Source: Durusdinium trenchii
Taxonomy: Eukaryota; Sar; Dinophyceae; Suessiales; Symbiodiniaceae
Length of the DNA: 64,000 bases
Direction of reading: 5' to 3'
Assembly (NCBI GenBank): GCA_963970005.1
Contig: CAXAMN010026461.1
Coordinates: 124,001 to 188,000 of the forward strand
Both the position numbers and the translations under genes were made by a program. Each line of letters opens with the position of its first letter. Position 1 is the stretch's first letter. The notes under the pieces are model-generated. The model ran no database searches, was not told the DNA's origin, and worked only from the letters and a program-made list of their open reading frames with translations. Positions 12,486-23,844 of the stretch are shown here, in pieces.

Positions 12486-13849
12486 CATCAGGTCATCATC
12501 TTTATTAAGGGGATGTGGTCTCCAAAACCTCCAACCAAAAACCTTGTTGGCCTTGTTGACCTTGAAGGGGGGGGGGTTGATTTATCCTACGTTGACATTA
12601 ATTAACCTCTGTGACGGTCGGCCTTCTCCAATGTTCAACTGCAATCTCGCTGTTACACTGCCAATGCTGCACTGGGATTGTGTGGGCCAACGACCACAAA
12701 CCATCATCCAGCACGGGGGCCGCACAGAGCCGCTCGTCTGCTTGGGCAACCCTCCTTTGGAGACTGACGCCTCAAAACGGCGCAATGAGATATAGAAACC
12801 TGTTTGCAACAATGGGACCAACTGCCGCAACTCAATCGTGCCATGGCATTAGGCCACACGCATGTGTCGCATACAAGGCTACAAAAACATTCAAACATTG
12901 GAGATGGCATGTTTACAAAAAGGGGTGATAAAATCACGAGCCCCTGAGGACAACACCATTGCCATGCCTCAGGCTGACGTCGCATTTCACACAAATTTTG
13001 ACCTCTTTCGGCACGCTCGTGTCATTAGAAATTTTACAGGTTCCTGACAACATCCTGAGGTTGCTGCCAGGCTTGCCAAGCCTCCACAAGGGGCACGGGT
13101 CCCGGCCCTTTAAACCATGTCACCTTGAGCCCGCCGTAAAATGTCCATCCATGATGCGGCCTTCGTTACCACATGCGCACGAACATCCTTGAAACATAAC
13201 GCCCCCAAAACCCAAAAGCGGGCTTTATGGGCTCTTTAAAAGTGGAACAGCACCCTTTTTGAAAAATTATTTCTTGGGCCTATGCCTCACTTGTTCCACG
13301 AGGGCCTCGCAAACGGACCACTGTACAGCATTCTCAAACAGAGGTGCGGATAAGTGCGGCTTCCTCGCTTCCATGTAAGCTCGGGGGAGGTTGTCCCTTA
13401 GCACCGTGGGCAATGGTTGAACATGTCTTCATGCGATTGTCTGGGTAGCGTGAACTATTGGGGGCCGTGCGTCCGTTGCACATGCGCACCAACAGACGTT
13501 GCAGAGCAGTGGCACCCTGCAGCAACACAAGCCCCAACGCACCCAAGCGCGCGCAGCTGCATCGCCTTGCAGCTAGTCAAGACATAACAAATTTTCTCAA
13601 ACGGTACCTTTAACTACTTGGTGGGACCCTCGGTGGTTGCATTGTAAACCCCAAAACGTGGGGTCTAACATCTTATTCACTAGCTTCCGGCCGAGAGTGC
13701 TTAAGTCCTAGATAGTCCTAGACCCTCAGAGCGGGGAATCCTGGAGGGGGTCTGAAATCATGTTTCCCCGCTAAGGGACAACCAAGCTAGACCTGATCAT
13801 GTGACGTCATGTCGAGCTGACTATAAAAAACAAGTAAAAACTGATTCCC
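12486..13849. other. No supportable gene
   Basis: Overlapping short frames lie on both strands at 12,544-12,994, and a minus frame at 13,334-13,546 follows a possible acceptor CTGCAG. None can be preferred. A G9 tract is at about 12,567-12,576. Confidence 0.3.
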
Positions 13850-14359
13850 GTGGAAGGGTCTATAATGATCAAGCGAAAAAGGTCTACACTGGTAATGGGG
13901 CCCACCTTGGGCCCCATCCAGTCCGCATCCCTTGAGGGTCTCCCATCCTGGACCCCAGTGGCAGAGGGCACCTCAAACGCACACAGCTCGAGAACGTATG
14001 AGAACGTGCAGCAGCACCAGCACCCAGGCCCCCGCAAGCACAAACAGCAGCGGCGCCCTGAAACGGCACCAGCAGATCTCATCCAAAATTTTGGGCATTC
14101 GCTTCCGCACGCGCACGTCACTAAAAGATCTCATTGTGAGCACTTTTGGGGAACGGTGTTGGTGTTGGTGTTGTGCCCAGCTTCGGGAAATGGTGTGGGT
14201 CGTGTTGGCGCCGGTTCTGGGCACTGGTGTTGGGTGCGTCTGCGTTCAAATTTTTGCGCGCGATACTTGGGACATGTACTGTTTACGCATGTTTTGTACC
14301 CTTATACAAGTCATCAAGATGGCACAATCACGCATACATACACGATCATTTGCACATAA
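13850..14359 (+). CDS. Unassigned ORF (169 codons)
   Basis: A long frame beginning MEGSIMIKRKRSTLV, rich in Q, H, P and T in its middle. A second plus frame at 13,932-14,411 overlaps almost fully and contains ISSKILGIRFRTRTSLKDL. At most one is coding here. No domain, signal or splice border is recognised, and the 3' half (GTTGGTGTTGGTGTT) is low complexity. Confidence 0.2.
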   Translation: MEGSIMIKRKRSTLVMGPTLGPIQSASLEGLPSWTPVAEGTSNAHSSRTYENVQQHQHPGPRKHKQQRRPETAPADLIQNFGHSLPHAHVTKRSHCEHFWGTVLVLVLCPASGNGVGRVGAGSGHWCWVRLRSNFCARYLGHVLFTHVLYPYTSHQDGTITHTYTIICT

Positions 14360-14656
14360 ATACAGGCACGCCAGGAATTGCTTTGCTTTACATTGGTACT
14401 GCTTTGGTTGAAGATTCGCTCGTTGTGTTTTAGAAGGCTGGGGCCAGTGCTGCTGACGCGCTACCCATGTTTACATGCACCCACACAAATACATGCGTGC
14501 ATATATACCTTGCCCGGCATTGCGTTGCACAGCTGTGTGTAAGGCTGGCGCATCTTGCTTACATAGGGTGGGGGGAACACATCATGCAGGCTTGCTTGCG
14601 TGCATCCAGGAATGCTTCCATACAGTGCATCATACATGTTTGTGAAAGCAATGTTG

Positions 14657-14870
14657 TGCCTGCCACAAAATCCGCACTTCCAGGTTCGCCAAGAGCTATG
14701 CTTGCCACGAAATCTGCAGTTCGAGGTTTGCCAAGTGCTCTGCCTGCCACAAAATCCGCGCTACGAGGTTCGCGAAGAGCACTTTGAGGTTCACCAAGCG
14801 CTGTGCCACGAAAACTGCACTTTGGGGTTCGCCAAGCGCAGTGCTGCAACGAAAACTGCACTTGGGGCCC
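14657..14870 (+). repeat. 42-bp tandem repeat
   Basis: Three full 42-bp units start at 14,657, 14,699 and 14,741 with TGCYTGCCACRAAATCYGC. Degraded or shortened units follow to 14,870. The unit length keeps the plus frame open and would give a 14-residue repeat (LCLPQNPHFQVRQE-like). No gene context supports translation. Confidence 0.85.
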
Positions 14871-15002
14871 ATAGTGCACACCATACTAACTGGGCTTCAG
14901 CTGGCAGTGGGCAGCTTACAGTGCCCAACCGCAAGCGCCAGATCGCAGGCACAACCGGACCGCCGGACCTCAGCCGCAAGTGCCAGATCACTACCTGACC
15001 TA

Positions 15003-15305
15003 AAAACACACAAGACATCACAGCACACAACCACAGCCACAACACGCGACCACAAACACACAACCACAAGCATACAAACACAAACACAAACACACAGCCA
15101 CAAAAACACAGCAGCCACAGTCACAGCCACAAAAACACAATCACAAACACAACCACAAAAACACAAGCCACAAACACAACCACAACCCCAATCACAAACA
15201 CAAAGCCTCAGCACGCAATATAAGCACACAACCACAAACACACATTCACAGCACACAACCACAACACACAACAACACACAACCACAAACACACAGCTACA
15301 ACAAT
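15003..15305. repeat. AC-rich low-complexity array
   Basis: About 300 bases of CACAACCACAAACACA-type sequence without a strict period. The T/Q/H-rich open frames across it are artefacts of composition. Confidence 0.9.
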
Positions 15306-16223
15306 ATAGTTACCTGTGTGGCGTTTGCGTGGCAGGTGGTCACAAGGTAGCACTTTTGGATGCCAACTGGAGTCCCCGACGCGAACTCCCTAACTCTAAA
15401 GTAACAATTCCAAACCCGAGGGCACACAAGCAAAATCGAAAACCACAAAACTCATGACCATGGCTACATACTCCTCACCATGCAAATGGTGAGGATAGCT
15501 CGAAGTAAAGTAATTACTCTGTTTTTTGTTGCTATGATGAACGTGTGATTGATCCGTGCTGCAACGCACTGATCCTGCAATTTTTACACATCCGTATGCC
15601 GGCAGCACACTGACACCCGTGCACGGTTTTGCAAAAATTCTACCATCGCTCAAGAGCGCGCAAATGCCGCTTCGTACGCAAATGCATCGTTCAAGATGCA
15701 GTCACTTGTTTTCTTGTTTGCTTACACTTATGCTGAGGCGACAAAACCCCTATAAATCTGCATTCCATATCCAAATCATAGCAGCTCCAAGCCACCCCAA
15801 CGGTGGCTTCCCATGTGACAAAGCGGCCCCTCGCGTACAACGTTCAGTGTGCTCGATGCATTGAATGGTTTCGTTCAACGTGTGAATTCAACGTGTACGT
15901 TTCTTCTCTTTTCTCGCATACACATGTGCAGAGTATAAATCTGTCAATATGATTTAGCGCTCATTCAGGTGCAGTTCCTATCATTTTTGTGTGCGCGCGG
16001 AAAACGGGTGGCCAAGTCGTCAAACGTGCACAGTGCCCTACAGCGCGGATATAGCGAAGGTCTAAGGCGGATCCAGCACACTTCGACTGTCAATGCCTCA
16101 AACCACCAAATACATTGATCATGAACATAGATCAACCTATGTAAGTAATACAACCTAGCGAAATGCTTTTGCGGGCGCGGCAGGCTATCATGTAATTAAG
16201 AGGTTCACAAGTTCCATGTTAAA
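15306..16223. other. No supportable gene
   Basis: Short frames only. Nothing with paired splice signals was seen. Confidence 0.3.
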
Positions 16224-16478
16224 CTATATATAGCAAACTGTCTTCCTCTTGCCATGTGTTGTTTTCTCCGAGCGGGTCATTCGTGCTGTGGTGGTCCTCG
16301 CACCGGTGTTTTTGGTTTGGCATGCTTCTCGTCGCATCCTCTTCTCCCACAGAGCTGGGCTACTACACAACTCTATAGAAAAGAGTTGATGTCCATCAAC
16401 CGGGTTGAACGTGATCGCTTCGATCCCGTGTTTTTCCCGCACCAGGTTTAGGCCCTGTACCAACACACCTCTGAACAA
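16224..16478 (-). CDS. Candidate terminal exon, unknown protein
   Basis: The minus strand reads GLNLVREKHGIEAITF and onward to a TAG stop, after an acceptor ending TTGGTACAG at about 16,450 (another possible acceptor, TTGTTCAG, lies at 16,479). The C-terminal half is basic and rich in K, R and T. No domain is recognised. It lies downstream of the better-supported gene ending at 16,736, so it would belong to a separate gene or an alternative 3' end. Confidence 0.33.
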   Translation of the reverse strand: MFRGVLVQGLNLVREKHGIEAITFNPVDGHQLFSIELCSSPALWEKRMRREACQTKNTGARTTTARMTRSEKTTHGKRKTVCYI

Positions 16479-16735
16479 GAACTGGACAGCTTCCAGATCT
16501 GCCCATTGAAAGTCTTGAATTCCAAAGGCCGCATCAGTCTAGAATGGAAAGTCTTACCAAGCGTGGTGAGGAAGGAACTGTCCAGTGTTTTCGGGTTCTT
16601 GTGCAGGTGCAACTGAGTGAACACTTGTCATTGCCAACTGCTGCCTACGGCATTAAATACCAGCGGAAATGACATTGCAATTAAAGGTTGCCATCTATTC
16701 AAAAAACAATTGCAGCATATTGCAAACATATAGTC

Positions 16736-16954
16736 TCAAGCAGTGAGCCAAAGCTTGGTTAGAAGCGCTTGTTCGCGAGCACGGAGAATGCTGGGCACCG
16801 TCTGGGATGGGTTCCGCTGCCGAAAGTGGACACGAAGAGAGTCTGGAGGGGTGAGTGACAAGATTAACGCGTAGGGAACACTCTTGAGGCCCATAGCTGT
16901 GACGTGGGCTTTCGCTTTGACTTTGTCGTAGCAGAAGTGCTTTCCTATCCAACT
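16736..16954 (-). CDS. Terminal exon of a minus-strand gene (unknown function)
   Basis: After an acceptor ending GATTTTCAG the minus strand reads 72 codons plus TGA in phase 0. It begins SWIGKHFCYDKVKAKAH and includes ALILSLTPPDSLRVHF and SILRAREQALLTKLWLTA at the end. Codon use is GC-ending. It has no ATG of its own, as expected for an internal or last exon. The upstream exon at 17,538-17,738 ends in phase 0, so the two join cleanly. No family is recognised. The overlapping minus frame starting MSRFSELDRKALLL is the weaker reading. Confidence 0.5.
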   Translation of the reverse strand, partial: SWIGKHFCYDKVKAKAHVTAMGLKSVPYALILSLTPPDSLRVHFRQRNPSQTVPSILRAREQALLTKLWLTA

Positions 16955-17537
16955 CTGAAAATCTTGACAAGTCTGTCCAAGTCGAGTTGTTAACTCCAGT
17001 CCATTGTCAAGTAGATGCAGCCTGCCTGGCCTGCCTCGAACACCTAGACTTCATCCCAGGTGGTCAAAGACTCAACAACAAATCGGCAATGCTGCAAACC
17101 ACATCCATTCCTCATCTGTTGAAACTTGCGTTAGTTTTCTCTGAATGCTCTGAATATTTCTAGGTTAAAGTTGGAATGCTGCAGCGCTTTTGTTTAGCCG
17201 CTTTGCTCAGTTTAGTTTAATTTTGCTTCAGGTCAGGTGTTCAAACATTCCTAGTTCTGCGATTTTGACTTGTCCAGGATTTTGTCATGACAGGGCTGGC
17301 TTGCAGTTTTATTGAGTCTAGACTGAGTGTAGACGTCTATATAAATACATTCTTTAAGCTGGTAAGGGTGGCCATGAGGCATTGTTGAGTAGCCAGCAAA
17401 GGTTCGTGGTTAGAGCCCACATCCAGGGACATGGCCATTGGGCCAAACCTAGAGTAGAGGCTTCTTGACCCTGAAGAGGACACAGTGCAGGCTTCTTTCC
17501 AAATGCAAAACTTCTATACATTGCCGCTGGATTGTAC

Positions 17538-17738
17538 AAGGCCGGCTGCAAGATTCAGTGTCTGCTGCTGAACTTGGAGTTGCTGATCCCACGAGGGATC
17601 GTGGGCAAGAGCGATGGGGATGCTTGCCGTGTAACACGCAGTCCCACAACCCACGGAAAGCTCTTCTACTCTGAAACAAGCCGTTGCTCGTGGAAGCTGG
17701 TTGCGCCAGTGCCAGTTGGCAAACTGGGTCATGGCACA
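17538..17738 (-). CDS. Internal exon of the same minus-strand gene
   Basis: Bounded by a pyrimidine-rich acceptor (TGCCTGCTCCCAG) and a donor CTT|GTACAAT. It is exactly 67 codons, phase 0 to 0. The product includes MTQFANWHWRNQLPRATAC, SIPIALAHDPSWDQQLQ and VQQQTLNLAAGL. The plus strand is also open here, so strand choice rests on splice borders and on phase agreement with the exons at 18,296 and 16,736. Function unknown. Confidence 0.5.
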
Positions 17739-18110
17739 CTGGGAGCAGGCACTAGACAGCGATAGATTCCGCCAAAGATTGGCACTGCTGGGCCGTTCAG
17801 CTCATGCTCCGGACAGACACACAGTCATTTCAAGAACTGGATGTGCATGGACAAGAGTGAGAGAATTGAACATCACCAAGCAGTGGAGCATACTGATTGA
17901 ACAACGACCGTGCCATGTTACACACCAGCGGCAGTAAACCTGTATACCGTATACTAACTTGCATAGTAGATGGTGGCTTGACACACGTTTCCAGTTGTCA
18001 CCCAAGAATCGTAACACACCCTTATTTATTGGTTGTTGGAAGTTGGATGTAGTTGGAATTCATGTTGACATTCAAGGCTGGATTCTTGAAGCTCCTGGCA
18101 AATAACCCCC

Positions 18111-18145
18111 CCTCCCTCTCTCTCTCTCTCCCTCTCTCTCTCTCG
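18111..18145. repeat. (CT)n microsatellite
   Basis: A CT dinucleotide run with two C interruptions. On the minus-strand gene model it lies in the intron between exons 18,296-18,388 and 17,538-17,738. Confidence 0.9.
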
Positions 18146-18295
18146 CAATTCTATTTCTTTGTGACGGTGTCGGGCGCAACAATATCGATCAGTGTCTCCC
18201 TTGGATGCGTTTGCCTAGGCGATCCCTGCATCGCATTGCCGTCGCCGTGATGCCAGGGGTGGACAATCCGTTTGTCGTCGACACAACATTTCAAC

Positions 18296-18388
18296 TTGCA
18301 CAAAGGCTGCTAACTCCACCTCTTTCCATTGCGCATAGAATGGGGAGGGGCTTCGGAAGGTGACAGGGTGCAACCCATGCCATGCAAG
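18296..18388 (-). CDS. Probable upstream exon of the minus-strand gene
   Basis: An acceptor ending ACACTTGCAG is followed by 31 codons, phase 0 to 0, reading LAWHGLHPVTFRSPSPFYA and then QWKEVELAAFVQ, before a donor GTTGAAA. A donor six bases earlier (GTGCAA) is also possible. All three exons of this model are in phase 0. A competing plus-strand exon (reading CLPWMRLPRRSLHRIAVAV, between acceptor GATCAG and donor GTGACAGG) covers the same island, so strand is not certain. Confidence 0.4.
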
Positions 18389-18529
18389 CTGCAAGTGTTT
18401 TTCTGCTTCGGGTCGGGTCACACAAAACGAGAACCAGTGGCATAGGCTGATTGGCTTGACCTCAAAACGGGCATCAGCTCATCGGCATCTCGGCGTCTCA
18501 TTTAACCCGGCCTGAGTCCAAGCGCAAAC

Positions 18530-18892
18530 CTACAAAGTCCAAGCATGAGGACGGTAGGTGGTGAAACTTGTTACTAGTCGCTTCGTGTTCCTAGTAGCGA
18601 CTGGCAAGTGCTTCTTACTAAAACGTCGTCTGGGCTTGGACCTGGCGAGCAGGGGAAGAGGTTGGCCGGCAGGGTCGGGCAACGCAAAGACCACGCCGAG
18701 TGAGTGCAGCAGAAGCTGTGCTCTGCAGGGCAATGGGGCAAAGAAGGAACATTCAGGCCACGTGGGGCTGACAAGTGGGCTCCAAAAACACAGAAAAGGA
18801 ATTGGCGTGACCCTATGCCCACCTTTGTTGCGCTCTGGAGATCGCGGCGCATAAAAGCTGCATCGGTGCTCTGATTCATCATCGATGCACAA
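18530..18892 (-). CDS. GC-rich ORF island, strand unresolved
   Basis: A minus frame of 120 codons starts MCIDDESEHRCSFYAPRS. A second minus frame and a plus frame at 18,558-18,854 (LLKRRLGLDLASRGRGW) overlap it. The composition indicates an exon, but splice borders do not decide between the readings. On the minus reading it could be the first exon of the gene continuing at 18,388. Confidence 0.22.
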   Translation of the reverse strand: MCIDDESEHRCSFYAPRSPERNKGGHRVTPIPFLCFWSPLVSPTWPECSFFAPLPCRAQLLLHSLGVVFALPDPAGQPLPLLARSKPRRRFSKKHLPVATRNTKRLVTSFTTYRPHAWTL

Positions 18893-18950
18893 TCCAACAT
18901 GTGTGTTGATTCAAGAAGAGCGTGAAGCGGAGCCTGTCGCCCGAGCGGCT

Positions 18951-19189
18951 TCAGCCAGGAAAATACAAGATTGCTTCAAAGTATTGGTGCTCGTCCCATT
19001 TTACAATCTGAGATGTTAGCCATGCTTTTGCTCCATCCGGTCCATGCAACAATAAACAGATTTGCTGTCCATTCAGCAAGGCCACCCAAAGCATAAGCCG
19101 CGTTCGACCAAAGTTTGACATGAGCACGACAAGCACACTGAGCGCCAGCACATGGGCAACACCCACTACAGTGCCAACTTGCAGGTGAG
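18951..19189 (-). CDS. Candidate membrane-protein exon
   Basis: The minus strand from a CTGCAAG border reads GTVVGVAHVLALSVLVVLM, a likely membrane span, then LMLWVALLNGQQICLLLHG, a second span, and ends at TGA after FEAILYFPG. A second minus frame over the same bases is also protein-like (AAYALGGLAEWTANLFIVAW). Upstream, an island at about 19,275-19,335 has a donor TTCTCCAG|GTGTT and could be the preceding exon. Coding on the minus strand is likely; the frame is not settled. No family recognised. Confidence 0.38.
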
Positions 19190-19339
19190 AACCAGTATGC
19201 ACCACAAACGGTCGCAGGATCCAGCTATATATACAACCTTCCCGACGTGGTTTAACACCTGGAGAACAACCTCACAACAAATGCAACGAGGCACGTCGTG
19301 CCAAGCCATGCCCTCAGAATGCCTGCGACGCTTTCCGGA

Positions 19340-22300
19340 ACGGGCGCCTCGCACATTGAACCCCCATGCCCAACTGTCCGCTCCCCGTCGGGTTCACAGT
19401 GTGCTTGAGCTTCAACACCCAAATCATAGAGACGGACAGGTCGGATGAGTCAAAAAAGCCGCTGAAGCGAAGCAAACTGCTGGGCAGGAGATGGCAGGAA
19501 TGCTCCAATATCATCGCCAGCATCTTTCCGCGCTTCTACTGATCCTTCTACTTGCCTTCAACATTTTAGTGGCTTCACCTCACGCACGCGCGTGCTCTTT
19601 TGGACCATCGGATCGCCAGTGTCGGCCATTGATGGCCCCAGTAATTCGCACATGGACAGCTGCCATGTGTTGCAATTCCCATTCACTCTGTGGATGGAAG
19701 ATCTGTTTACTGTTTTGACCTCCTTGGAGGGTGGTTTCATTGGTCAAATGGAGGTAAATCTTCCACACATGGAATGCTTGGAATTCAGGTATGAATTAAA
19801 CATCGATCTCTCTATATAGACATCGATCTCGCTAAGCAACGCTTCAAGCGTTGATGACGTCTCGCGGAAACGAAACGACTTCATTGAGAGGCTGCGAAGC
19901 TAATGGCCAATCATGTACCACACAAAACACACAGTCGCCCAAATGTGCTAGACTACAGTATAGTCCTTTTGCACATTGGCTTGGACTGTATTGAACAAAG
20001 AAAAACAGGAGTCATTGGGGAACACAAATGGCAACATGACCGTTTGTCATACCTGCAACCAACATGAGCTCCACTGCATTGTATTTGTCAAGCAAGAATG
20101 GCTTTCTGGTCTTTCAAGGTTCAAGAAAGAACAGTGAATAGATGTGAATAGAGTATCTATCTTTACCCAAATCACTGACTTCAAGATATCAGAAAAGTGC
20201 TCGCAGCGCCTCTCTCACTTCCTCGCCAGCCTCTGCCGGGGCGAACCTCGGTCTCGCTTGATCACCTCTCCACCTTCGAGTGTCGCCGCCGTGGTGATCG
20301 CACTGCGCCTGGCGCAAGGAAACACGCAAGGAAACAGAAAAAACCGGCACGGATGGGGACTCGAAATGAGGTTCCAAGAGGAAGTGGAAGGAGCAACCAA
20401 TCCTTAGATGACTTGAACCAATCCTTAGATGACATTAGAGAGGTCAATGTTACTCATCTTCGTCGTTGAATTGTACGAGTACGATCGAATCTGAACAATC
20501 ACCGTTTCTCCCATCACCGGTGCTTACTCATAGGGTTAATTTGCAAGCTGTGGCTCAAGGTCTGCACTGCTATTGTTGTTTTGGGCCATCCTTAAATCTA
20601 CTCCATCTGGATCTGGGAGCTTTAAAACATAAAGCCAATTTCAGGTAAGGCAATTCGTAGTGTAGTTATCATTAAACAATAATTTCCGTTGCTCAATGTA
20701 TATCTATACTATATTATTGCAATTTATATTGTACACTATATTCCATGCTGCATCTTGCATCGCACGTTTCATTCTGCCAGTGAATGGAACGATTACTTTT
20801 CAAACATTTTCAAACAACAACCAACCAGTACATACCAGTGCTGCTCTTTGGCTAGTTGATGGCCCACTGTTCCCCATAAATCTCATCTGCCTTTGGTCCA
20901 GCTCTCGCACGGCCAACCCCTGAAATTGGATTCATGTCCAGGGTAGCTGTTGTATTTCACCCAAACATCAAAGATTTCAAGTGGACACAACCCCCCAGGT
21001 TGATTCTCTGAATCCACAAGGTCATCTTTGGATCCTTTACTACAATCATAAGAAGCTACTAGGAGCTCCTGGCCTTACTACTAGGAGCAAGGACGCTACG
21101 AACGGGGCTCCTGCCATCACTACGAACGGAGCATTCTTACTACGAACGTAGCAAGAAGCGTGGCCGTGCCACCGTGCCATCGTGACCTCCCGTGAAATCG
21201 ATGTGTTTGGGACCTCTCTCAGCCGGGTTCGTCTCCCGCAGGTTCTCTTTCTTGTCAACCTTAGGCCCGCTCTGGACGAAGGCCTGGTGTTCAACCAAAA
21301 GAATCCTATATATGCCACCAAACATCCAATTGTGAGGGGAGCAAAGTAAACTCAAATTTTGCCTTTTGCGATGAATGAGGCTGCATAATTATGATTATAT
21401 TTAGTTCTTCCAGAAATGATGAGAATCCAAACATCTTGTCCCCCATGCATTCTATTGACCACAGGTACATGTATCCGTACACTTGGCCTGGAAAAATACC
21501 GAGCTGCTCGTTGGGACCTCTGTGGATGCGCAGCATTCCATCATGGCTGTCTTGTCTGTTGCATCGACAGCACTTCTAATGTCCAGGCCAAGTTGCAATC
21601 ATTGGCCCGCCATATCGAGCGCAACCAGTGTAGCTGGAGGTGTCCTTGCAACGGAGAAACATTTGCCGTGTCTACATATGTATATATATATATATAGATA
21701 TAGGTCCGGAAATCATGTCACACCAAACATTTGCCTGCAAAGTGGTAAAATGAACAAAAGGAACATGACATCGCCCCCCCCCCAAAAAAATGTGTTATAT
21801 AAGTTATTGTTTATACGTTCTAGTTGTTTTGCCGTTAAGGTTCCTGTAAGTATTGTGGACAACTGTGCCGATTCCGACTGATTGTTTTTGATGGTCAAAG
21901 GTCAATAAGAACTGTGCGAAATAGCTCAACCTCCATGATGTGCTGAATCACACATGATGCTTGTCACTGGCCAACCTGACGAAGCTTTGACAAACATGTT
22001 TGCCCAGAATCTTTTCTTTTTTGGCTAAGCAGTTCTTCTCAGAGTGCGTTTTAAAACGTAGATCCCAAAAAGTTTGAAGCCAAAGATGTCCATCTTCTTA
22101 TGACTCGAAATCCCCTTTAATGGTCTCCCACATGCACCGCACCCACAGGAATTTCAAGGGATTCTCCATGTCCGCTGTCCGCAGACCCAAGGCTCGGCGT
22201 TGCATCTCTGACCACACCATCCCGTTTCGTCTCAAGTCCGCTGCTGAACTGTCCAAGTTGCCATGACCGTTCGAAAGCCGTCTGACCTAAAACGTCCAGG

Positions 22301-22790
22301 GCATAGTCATAGTCATACTTCATTTTTAGAAGGGAGATTTGGGGTGCACCCTCTGGCTTCAGAATACCAAGTTGTCTGCTCTGGCCCATGTATCACCGAG
22401 ACTCGTAGAAGAACCGCTCAGGGCCACGCAGAAGTGTCGGCCGCTTCGGTTCGTCCTCCTCATCACCTTCGGCACCTGAGCAACGGCAGCGAGCCGCGGA
22501 TGGACGAGGAAACCAGAACAACCCCAAGACCGCCTGCTTTTATATATCAGTTTTTAATCCTTATTCAGAGGCTGGTTGGGGTTTAAGTGTGATCTCACCA
22601 AATAAGCTGAAAAGAAAAACTGATTATACCGGCATAGACCCCAGATAGCACTTCAAGAAAAGTTGGATAGCATGGCAAGAGCGGGAGACAAGCTTGGGAG
22701 ACATCCCACTCAAAGCCGGAAAAAGGGTGGAAAAAGGTAAGCAAGACCTGAGTCATCTTATAGCATCTTATAGCAGCATCCGCGTCAAAG
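19340..22790. other. Gene-poor stretch
   Basis: A GC-rich island at 20,195-20,400 is open in five frames on both strands, so no exon can be chosen. ATCCTTAGATGACTTGAACC repeats once around 20,400-20,440. CTACTAG-family repeats lie at 21,049-21,165, and a C9A7 tract at 21,774-21,790. Confidence 0.3.
21049..21165. repeat. CTACTAG-family dispersed repeat
   Basis: Contains AAGAAGCTACTAGGAGCTCC, TACTACTAGGAGCAAGGACG and then variants in which CTACTAG has become CTACGAA (CACTACGAACGGAGCATTC). The CTACGAA form is seen only at this locus in the window. Confidence 0.7.
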
Positions 22791-22807
22791 GCAGGCAAGA
22801 AAATGAC

Positions 22808-23806
22808 AAGGCGGCGGCGGCAGCCAAGAGCGAAATCAGGAAAAGAGACAAGCTTGGGAACCACGGCGGCAGCGGCAGCGGCAGCCAAAAGCGAAATCAT
22901 GAAGAGAGACAAGCTTGGGAGTCAAGGCGGCAGCGGCAGCCAAAAGCAAAATCAGGAAGGGAAACAAACTTGAGAGACAAGGCGGCAGCGGCAGCCAAAA
23001 GCGAAATCATGAAGGGAGACAAGCTTGGGAAACATGCCGGCAGCGGCAGCCAAGAGCGAAATCATGAAGGGAGACAAGCTTCACAGACAAGCTGGCGGCG
23101 GCAGCCAAGAGCGAAATCACGAAGGGAGACAAGCTTGGAAGACAAGCCGGCAGCGGCAGCCAAAAGCGACATCATGAAGGGAGACAAGCTTCACAAACAA
23201 GGCGGCAGCGGCAGCCAAGAGCGATATCACGAAGGGAGACAAGCTTGGGAGACAAGGCGGCAGCGGCAGCCAAGAGCGAAATCATGAAGGGAGACGGGAG
23301 ACAGGCTTGGGAGACAAGGAGGGCAGCGGCAGCCAAGAGCGAAATCATGAAGGGAGACAAGCTTGGGAGACAAGACGGCAGCGGCAGCCAAGAGCGAAAT
23401 CATGAAGGCAGACAAGCTCGGGAGACAAGACGGCAGCGGCAGCCAAGAGCGAAATCATGAAGGGAGCCAAGCTTCACAGACAAGGCAGCAGCGGCAGCCA
23501 AAAGCGAAATCATGACGGAAGACAAGCTTGGGAGACAAGACGGCAGCGGCAGCCAAGAGCGATATCATGAAGAGAGACAAGCTTGGGAGACAAGACGGCA
23601 GCCACTGCCAAGAGCAAAAGCATGAAGGGAGACAAGCTTGGGAGACAAGCCGGCAGAGCCAGCCAAGAGTGAAATCATGAAGGGAGACAAGCTTGGGAGA
23701 CAAGGCGGCAGCGGCAGNNNNNNNNNNGCGGCAGCGGCAGCCAAGAGCGAAATCATGAAGGGAGACAAGCTTGGCAAGGCGGCAGCGGCAGCGGCAGCCA
23801 ATTTCC
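22808..23806. repeat. 55-bp minisatellite with a HindIII-like AAGCTT in each unit
   Basis: About 18 units containing GGCGGCAGCGGCAGCCAAGA, GCGAAATCATGAAGGGAGAC and AAGCTTGGGAGACAA. Spacing is 55 bp between well-preserved units (about 23,076, 23,131, 23,186 and 23,241), with occasional longer or shorter units. As 55 is not a multiple of three, translation cycles through all frames, yet the plus strand has almost no stops. Long A/G/S/K/R-rich ORFs result and are not evidence of a gene. Confidence 0.92.
23718..23727. other. Assembly gap (10 N)
   Basis: Ten undetermined bases inside the 55-bp minisatellite, where assembly is expected to fail. The true number of units is therefore unknown. Confidence 0.98.
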
Positions 23807-23844
23807 GCAATCAGGAACCCATCCTTTCAGGAGTAAGAAACCCT

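Noticed and set aside
14784-15350. T/Q-rich 188-codon protein
   Set aside because: Most of it is the AC-rich low-complexity array.
20195-20469. Coding exon in the GC-rich island
   Set aside because: Five frames on both strands are open and none has paired splice sites that exclude the others.
22808-23806. CRISPR-like array from the regular 55-bp spacing
   Set aside because: The units are repeated along their whole length with no variable spacers, and the DNA is eukaryotic in character.
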